DNA of 64,000 nucleotides. Origin: Strigamia acuminata. Taxonomy: Eukaryota > Arthropoda > Chilopoda > Geophilomorpha > Linotaeniidae. Positions within the stretch are counted from its first letter, which is position 1; each line of letters starts with the position of its first letter. Location: contig OX442315.1 of the NCBI GenBank assembly GCA_949358305.1, positions 20,114,427-20,178,426 on the forward strand, given 5' to 3'. The translations under genes were made by a program, and so were the position numbers. The notes under the pieces are model-generated. The model made no database searches. It worked only from the letters and a program-made list of their open reading frames with translations, and was not told the DNA's origin. Below, in pieces: positions 57,973 through 64,000 of the stretch.

Positions 57973-60540
57973 TCCCTCCACCGATTGCCAAGTGATTCAG
58001 ACGTTGGGATTGGGGACAACGCTATGCTTTTTTCACTTGTCTAATCAACATTGGAATCGTTCATTTTGAAGAAAAAGAGAAATAAAATAGCACCACTTGG
58101 CAAACCGTAGGGTTTCGAATGCAGCATCCTGCAATTCTCTTGGCAAACAAGTCGTTCGTTAGGTGCGGGGGTGGAATCACTTGCAAGCTCATCCGCGTTT
58201 TCCCTCGAACGGATGAGCTATAGAAGATGACATCATCTTTGGTAATTTTTTCAGGAAAAAAAATATTCTCAGTATTTGCTTGGAATTTTTCAAATTTATT
58301 TTTAATGCATAAATGAAATGTTTGTCAAGATGGACGCCAAACGCTTAAAAAGCCTCGTAACCGGAGCCCGAAGTATGAAATTTAGAATGTTCACATATAG
58401 GAAACAAAAATCGTGGACATAATGCGAGGTTAACATGCGTTCTTTTGCTCCTTTCTTCCCGTGGGAGGTGCACGTGGCATCAAAACAAAAGGCAGTCTGT
58501 CTGGTCGGCACTTTTTTTTTCATCCTTCACTAAACACCCAGGGGAGCACTAAGAAGATCTTTGCTCTGCGGTGGTCATTTCCTGTGTCCTCATCATAGAT
58601 CAACAGTTGATGCTTGCGTCTCGAGTTTATAACATGCAAGAGAATTGAATCGAGTTGACAGTCGACCTTGAACCGGGGGGAATCGCAATTACTGAGTAAA
58701 TTGGCAAAACGAGAAAGGCACTTGTAATGAATTGCTGTTATCCGATATTCATCTCATTTTTCTCGATAAATGCATTTTTTATCTTATTATTTATTGCTTA
58801 AATTTTTCATTTTTAAAAAAACAAAAAAACGTTATTTTTTTTTTTTATATTTTATATTTTTTCGTATTAGAATTGAGAAATATATTTATTTATTTATTTC
58901 TCCGGTGTTTGTTTTGTGGAGTATTTTTCAAGTAGTTTGTGTTTTTATCAGTAGACGGCTCTGCGTGTCGTTTATGCGACATACTATTGGCATTGAGCCA
59001 GTGACGGGCTACTCTACTCACTTTTTTTCTTCTAATTAATGATGAATTATTGGGCTGGAGAATAAAAAGAAGGTTTTACACCGTATTTTGCAGTCTAAGA
59101 AACAGATTTTATCACTTGGGATTGTTGGGAGTGTCAAGTAAACAGGTCGGACAGAGCAAAAATCAGCCGTTACCCCTTAAAAAAGTGCAACACAGATAAT
59201 TAAAAAATAAAAATAAAATTTAAAAGGTCGATGACAGCGACCTGTCACAGGGCAGGCGGAAATTTATCAGTTTTGATAGGCTAAATGAGTCCTTAGAGGC
59301 CAGCCAAGTTCTACCCACACATTACGGTGAAGATACGATTCAAAAAGTTCTAGTGCATTGTCGGACTCCTCCTTGACCTCTGGCCAATTTTGGCAGAGCA
59401 TGAGGGCGGGGGAATATTCTGCAGTGGTGACATCATTGCCTTTCTTTATTTTGAGTGTTTCAAATTTTTTTTTTTTTTTTTTATTCAAATTTAACACTTG
59501 TTATACTGATGAAAAGACAGTTGCGCTGTGATTCACGTGTTCATTTAACTCCTTGACTCACTCAAATTTCTTACTAAGAATACGATTTTTTTAATGAGGA
59601 CGTCTTGGTTGTTGTGTAGGTTATTTCCACACACGTTTGAAATTTACTTTTGTTTGTTTATTTAAAAGGGAATAATTTATTACGATTTTTTTTTGGAGTT
59701 TTTCCCCAAGTGTCAATTCGGAATGATATAAACGAGCAATTTTGGTACGGGCGGATGTAGGTATGAGAACAGGATGTGATGTCACACGAAGGTAGGCTGG
59801 GGAATATTTGAGAGACAGCTCTTAATCATTTTTTTCCACTGTTAGAAGTAGATCTAAAAATAACTGCCCCCTTTCCTCAATAAGAGAACAAGTAATTCGA
59901 ATTGTTGTTTTTATTTTTTTTAATTTTAAATTTTAAAAAAATATATTTTTTTTTAAGTAATTTTTTTTTTTGATGGTAAATTTTTTAAATTCTTTAAATG
60001 GTTCGTGTAAAAGGTAAATATTCCTGCGTGGAACAAAAGTTCCTTTGTTTTTTTTTTTTTTTTAGTGTTTTTTTTTTCCGTGTTATTGGATGTGCAGAAA
60101 GAAAAGTTTGTTATTTCGCATCTCCACTTTTCTTCCCTCTTCCTCGAAAGTTGAAGGAAGGATGGTCGCGTTTCCGTTCTGGAACATACAGACATCTTTG
60201 ATTTCTTTCTCGGTACTCATTCGAGATAAAAATCAGCTTTTATACACAAACTTCGGGTTATTCATAAAACGAGATGAAATTTTCTACTCGCGACAGACTA
60301 ATATATATTTTTTTTCTTTTTCTTTTTTTTTAAAAAAAACAAAAAAAAAAAAACGTTGAGATAAAACGTGAATAGCAATAACTTACATGAATGGTATTAA
60401 AAACACATGCTTGGAAGTCGAGTGGACAAAAGTAAGGAAAGAAGAAGTTGTTATGGGATGGTGAATGCTCATCTCGATCCCCGTGAGGTTGGCACCAAGC
60501 GTGTGTTGTGCGTGAGAGTCACGTGGTTCGCCTAGCAGAC
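57973..60540. other. Non-coding, T-rich
   Basis: T-rich and AT-rich DNA with poly-T tracts; short open frames driven by composition. No gene, RNA or transposon end recognised. Confidence 0.45.
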
Positions 60541-61430
60541 GCCCCGTGAACCAGATATTCCTCCGCGCGCGCGCGCGCAGCCAGGTGTTGAGGAGGGGAA
60601 AGTGGAGTCGGTTGGCAAGTCGCTTCATTGCTGCAGCACGACGCACGAGAGCCGCGGTGTCAACTCAAAAGTGTTGTCGGACGTTCTAGACATTTTTGCG
60701 CAGAGGACAATTGTTGAAACGAGGTGCGAGGGCGGTGAAAAAACGAGCCTGGATTGGCTCGAAGCGAGTCGGGTGTTTAGCGGCTAAACGAGGCGGAGGA
60801 ACCTGCGAGGTGCGAAGTCATCGTCCAATGAGCGACGAGCAGGCAAACGAATCATGGAAGCGCATTTTTATAAATTGATTATCTCACTTCTTGTCGCTCC
60901 CATGGATTTGGGGCATCATTTGCACATCGCCACTCAGGTTCACCTTGGCTTGCCAGTGTCCCACAGCCAACACCTTGGCCGGACTCGGTGAGAAGAAACC
61001 ACGGCCACGGACTCGGCGGCCGCCGACGACGCAACCGCAGCCGCCAGCTGGAGGAGGCCGAGCGCGGGGTCAGGGTCATCGGTACATGCGCACTCGTTCA
61101 GCTGAGGGCATGAAAACATGGCTGATCCTCTCATGGGGCCCAGGTACACACGGAGAAAACAAGCAAATCCACGACGAAAGAACGGTAGGCGAAACATCCT
61201 TTAGTTTGCTGCGCGCGAGTGGGAGGGGGCCACGAGCTGCTCGCGCTTTGTTGCGCCGCCGCACGAGCGCGATGGCTGCTGGCGAACCACACGCAATCTA
61301 CCTGAACGAACCGACGAACGTGTCACAGCTCGCCACAACACTCCACGCACTGGAGTCGTAACACGCGCTCCCGTATCGCATTTTCTACACGAATTTGCTC
61401 GTTTTCGCAATCACAAGGTAGGATCGGATG
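60541..61430. promoter_or_regulatory. CpG island-like block with (CG)n run
   Basis: The most G+C-rich stretch of the window. It contains an alternating CG run of about 15 nt (60,564-60,578) and an NRF1-like word ACATGCGCAC near 61,083. Frames are open on both strands (plus 60891-61361, 156 codons; minus 60879-61079 and 60940-61197) without domain motifs, as expected from base composition. A promoter with first exon, in either direction, is the most likely reading. It could be the start of the minus-strand gene that ends at 36,667, but nothing in the sequence links them. Confidence 0.4.
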
Positions 61431-64000
61431 TTGTTACTTTTTTCACGTGTCGGTTGCGTGGGTTGTGAGCGGAGAAATGTCGCGTTTGGGCGGTGACCGA
61501 TGCTGTTGCCGGACACGCTGTTGCCCACTGTGTTCCTGGTTCACTATTCGATTGTGTTTTTATTTTCTTTAAGCGAGGGAAGCTGGTTTTTTTTTTGTGC
61601 TGGGTTTTAGCCGTGTACATTCGACGAGATTTTCCTCCGAATTGAGTTTGAAAATCGTGTGTCGTCTGCTCAGAGATGACTACGGCTAAGTGGCGGCCGC
61701 TGGTGAGTGGGTTGCAAGCCCGCGACTCATCTTTTGGCGAGCTCGACACGACCATGCGGGCCGTGGTTTTTGTCGTTTAAATGAGGTATATTTTTTGGAA
61801 AAATGCGTGGGTGGAAATGGTTGTGTTTAAATGTTGAGAGATTCCGAGCGGTTGGATGAAAAAATGGTGGATTCCATAGAGAAGCGAAGGGAAAGCGACG
61901 GTATAGACGGAGGGGAAAGAGATGTCGTGCTCGTCCGCTGCTGCACACACCACGGCTCGCTTTTGTCACGTGAATGTGAGCAAAGCCAGATGCTGTAGCA
62001 GCCTATTGAATTACCCGTGGTTTATGAAAATGGAAAAGATCAACTGGTAAGAGTTTACGGCTTATATCAAGATGGTTAAGGCAGTCTGTGTTCTGCTGGA
62101 TGGAAAATTTGAAAGATGAGTAATGTGTTTACTACACAAATCTGCATCACCTGCTTCTTAATACCTTGGCTGCTTGTGTCGTTCGTGTCGTGTCGTTTCG
62201 ATCTGTTATATTGTGTGTATGTACGAATGTTCACTGCACGTGTCATTGTCAGTAAAACATTGGAAAGCAATTGCATGTCATTGGATTCTAAATTTATTTT
62301 ATGTTTGATAGCTTAGTCGAATAACAAATAACCTCAATTAAAAATATTTTATATTTCTTTTTGAAAAACAATAAATTCAATTTTTATTATTATTATTATT
62401 ATTAATTTTTTGGTCTTTGGTTAAATATTTTATAAATTTTTTTAAGTTTTATTATTATTATTATTGTATATTAAAAATGAGGAAAGGAATTAATATTTTG
62501 ATTGGAATTAATGATTTAGATGCGAATGTTTAATTTTGCTTTGTTATTTTGTTTGACGATGTTTATTCGCAATTTGGGAGAAATACTTGAAATTTAATGA
62601 CTGAAAATGGTCGAAAAGGTTTAAAAATCGTGTTGTTGAAATATTTGGTTTTGCAGTTGAATGACATGGTTGTTGATACACATCCTGTTGTAGACGGCTT
62701 TGTGGCAATGTAAACTGGCTTGTTTCTTGATCAAGTCGCCACTTCATGGGCAAAGTTGTCACTTTACCCACAAACAGGAAAATTACGTTCGAAGAAACTT
62801 CAGATTAGCCTTCTGGAAAATTAATTGTGTTGATAGACAAACTTGTTTCTAACTCGCCCATTGACCCCTCATCTTGGAACAAAGGATTGTTTTTTGGTAA
62901 ACTTCCACCGGTGCTTGACTTAAACAAATTGGCGACCAAAGGACTGTGCCCTGCGCTCGGTTCCGAAAAAAACAATTAAAAAAGCGTCCAAATTTGAAAC
63001 AAATTTCTGATTAACTCGTCAATTTTTCTGTCCATTAATTCGCCAACGAATTTCGCAGATATTTATTTTTTGTTATTCTTGCACGAAGATCGTGTGCAAT
63101 GCCCGTCACTTATTGCAGCTGTTGCTCTGCTGGCGAAATTCGCCATAATCCCCACTTGTTATTTATTGGTTTAATGAAGGCCCATTTGTTGTTGGAGGGA
63201 AATAATTGTTTGTTTCTGATTCTGTGTAGACGGAATTCAAATTGATAATGTAAAAAACAAAAGATTTTAGTGAAAAACAGTTGGGATGGGCAGGACGCAT
63301 GATAATGCAGAGGAACTTGTTGTTTATCCGTTTTTTCTCGACGCTGAAAGACGGTTCGGGAGGAGGTTGTGTGCAACTCATCCTGTGTTGTAAGCTTTCT
63401 CCAAGATCTGATTACTGAGCAACTCATTTTGCGGTTGACCAACAACATGGTTGTCATTAAAAAAAAATTAACATTTGTTTATGGAATTAAATTTGGTTTG
63501 CAGTGCGTTTGTCCGATTGGATTTTTGAGCACACTGAGCAAACGGATTGGAATTTGGAGTGATTTAGAAAAGAATTCATTCGCTACGATTTGCCGAGAAT
63601 CATTTCAATTGATCATCTCGTGGGCAGTCAAGTGAACTTCTTACTTCTATATCGTTCTTTCTCCTCCCTGCACACGGTGCAATTGGCAACAAGATGGGGG
63701 AGAAGAATTTGCCATTCTCGTGATTAACCTGGTTTGCTCAAGGACTGACGCATGTGGTGGCTGTGGGGAGGCGAGTCCAAACCCAAGGTGTGCCATGGTG
63801 GCTGTGCACAATGGCCACCCCATTCGGGCGCGCGCACCCTGAATAGCTTCAGGTTGAGTGACTTCCAATTCCCGGTTTGCTCCGATAAAGGTACGTAATA
63901 GACAGCCATGTTTTCAAGTGGCACGGGTGCTGTTGTTACTGAATGGAGTGATAGAGGAAGAGAAGGCAGAAAAGACCGCAAATATGATTTGTGTTGATGC
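61431..64000. other. Non-coding to end of window
   Basis: Mixed CpG-containing DNA (61,430-61,980; 63,640-63,980) and AT-rich DNA with (ATT)n tracts at 62,385-62,405 and 62,449-62,465. Open frames overlap in several registers and show no family. No supported gene. Confidence 0.4.
62385..62405 (+). repeat. (ATT)n microsatellite
   Basis: About seven ATT units, with a second tract of about five units at 62,449-62,465. Confidence 0.85.

Noticed and set aside
60891-61361. 156-codon plus-strand frame in CpG island
   Set aside because: Open frames on both strands in very GC-rich DNA; low-complexity Pro/Arg stretches; no domain.

Overview
The window is animal nuclear DNA, most likely from an arthropod. 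Genes are AT-rich and split into many small exons by GT-AG introns of mostly 50-100 bp, with 12- and 21-nt microexons in one gene. The best protein resemblances are to animal-wide families (PDE11, Abi, Mlx, TBC1D5, AGMO). An interstitial tract of the arthropod telomere unit TTAGG lies near 27.3 kb. A branchiopod crustacean or another compact-intron pancrustacean would fit, but the species cannot be named from sequence alone.

Layout, left to right. 1-2.2 kb: the first coding exon of a PDE11-type cyclic nucleotide phosphodiesterase on the minus strand, with a hairpin MITE in its intron; the rest of the gene is off the left edge. 3.8-5.4 kb: a complete Tc1-type transposon with an intact DD34E transposase and nearly identical 202-bp IR/DR termini. 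5.4-12.1 kb: AT-rich DNA without recognisable genes, plus a GC-rich patch (7.3-7.5 kb) and a CRE-bearing promoter-like block (8.8-9.25 kb). 12.2-19.9 kb is a compact cluster: Abi (minus, 6 coding exons, 435 aa) is divergent from Mlx (plus, 8 exons, 243 aa) across a shared upstream region, and Mlx is convergent with TBC1D5 (minus, 21 exons, 677 aa). All three were reconstructed exon by exon with consistent phases.

20.7-24.4 kb is a transposon graveyard: an LTR-like segment split by a 419-bp hAT MITE with a perfect 8-bp target duplication, then decayed Copia gag/pol, then decayed MULE transposase. 24.6-34.3 kb holds an alkylglycerol monooxygenase (AGMO) cluster: two intact ten-exon copies (455 and 447 aa) with identical intron phases and all catalytic histidines. 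A decayed third copy lies between them, with two MITEs, one carrying the TTAGG tract and one a 49-codon ORF.

From 34.3 kb to the end, protein-coding sequence is scarce. The best candidates are a 3'-terminal exon of an unidentified minus-strand gene (36,667-37,328), a candidate plus-strand exon at 37.7 kb and a splice-bounded candidate exon at 51.8 kb. The rest alternates GC-rich, CpG-containing blocks (38.6-39.3, 40.8-41.3, 42.0-42.3, 60.5-61.4 kb) with T-rich or AT-rich DNA. It contains an NRF1-like palindrome and a dense ATTA/ATCGAT homeodomain-site cluster. I infer long introns or the regulatory domain of a developmentally regulated gene.

The identified genes cover unrelated cell biology: cyclic nucleotide turnover, WAVE-complex actin control, glucose-sensing bHLHZip transcription, Rab7/retromer control and ether-lipid cleavage. 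The only local functional grouping is the AGMO tandem family.
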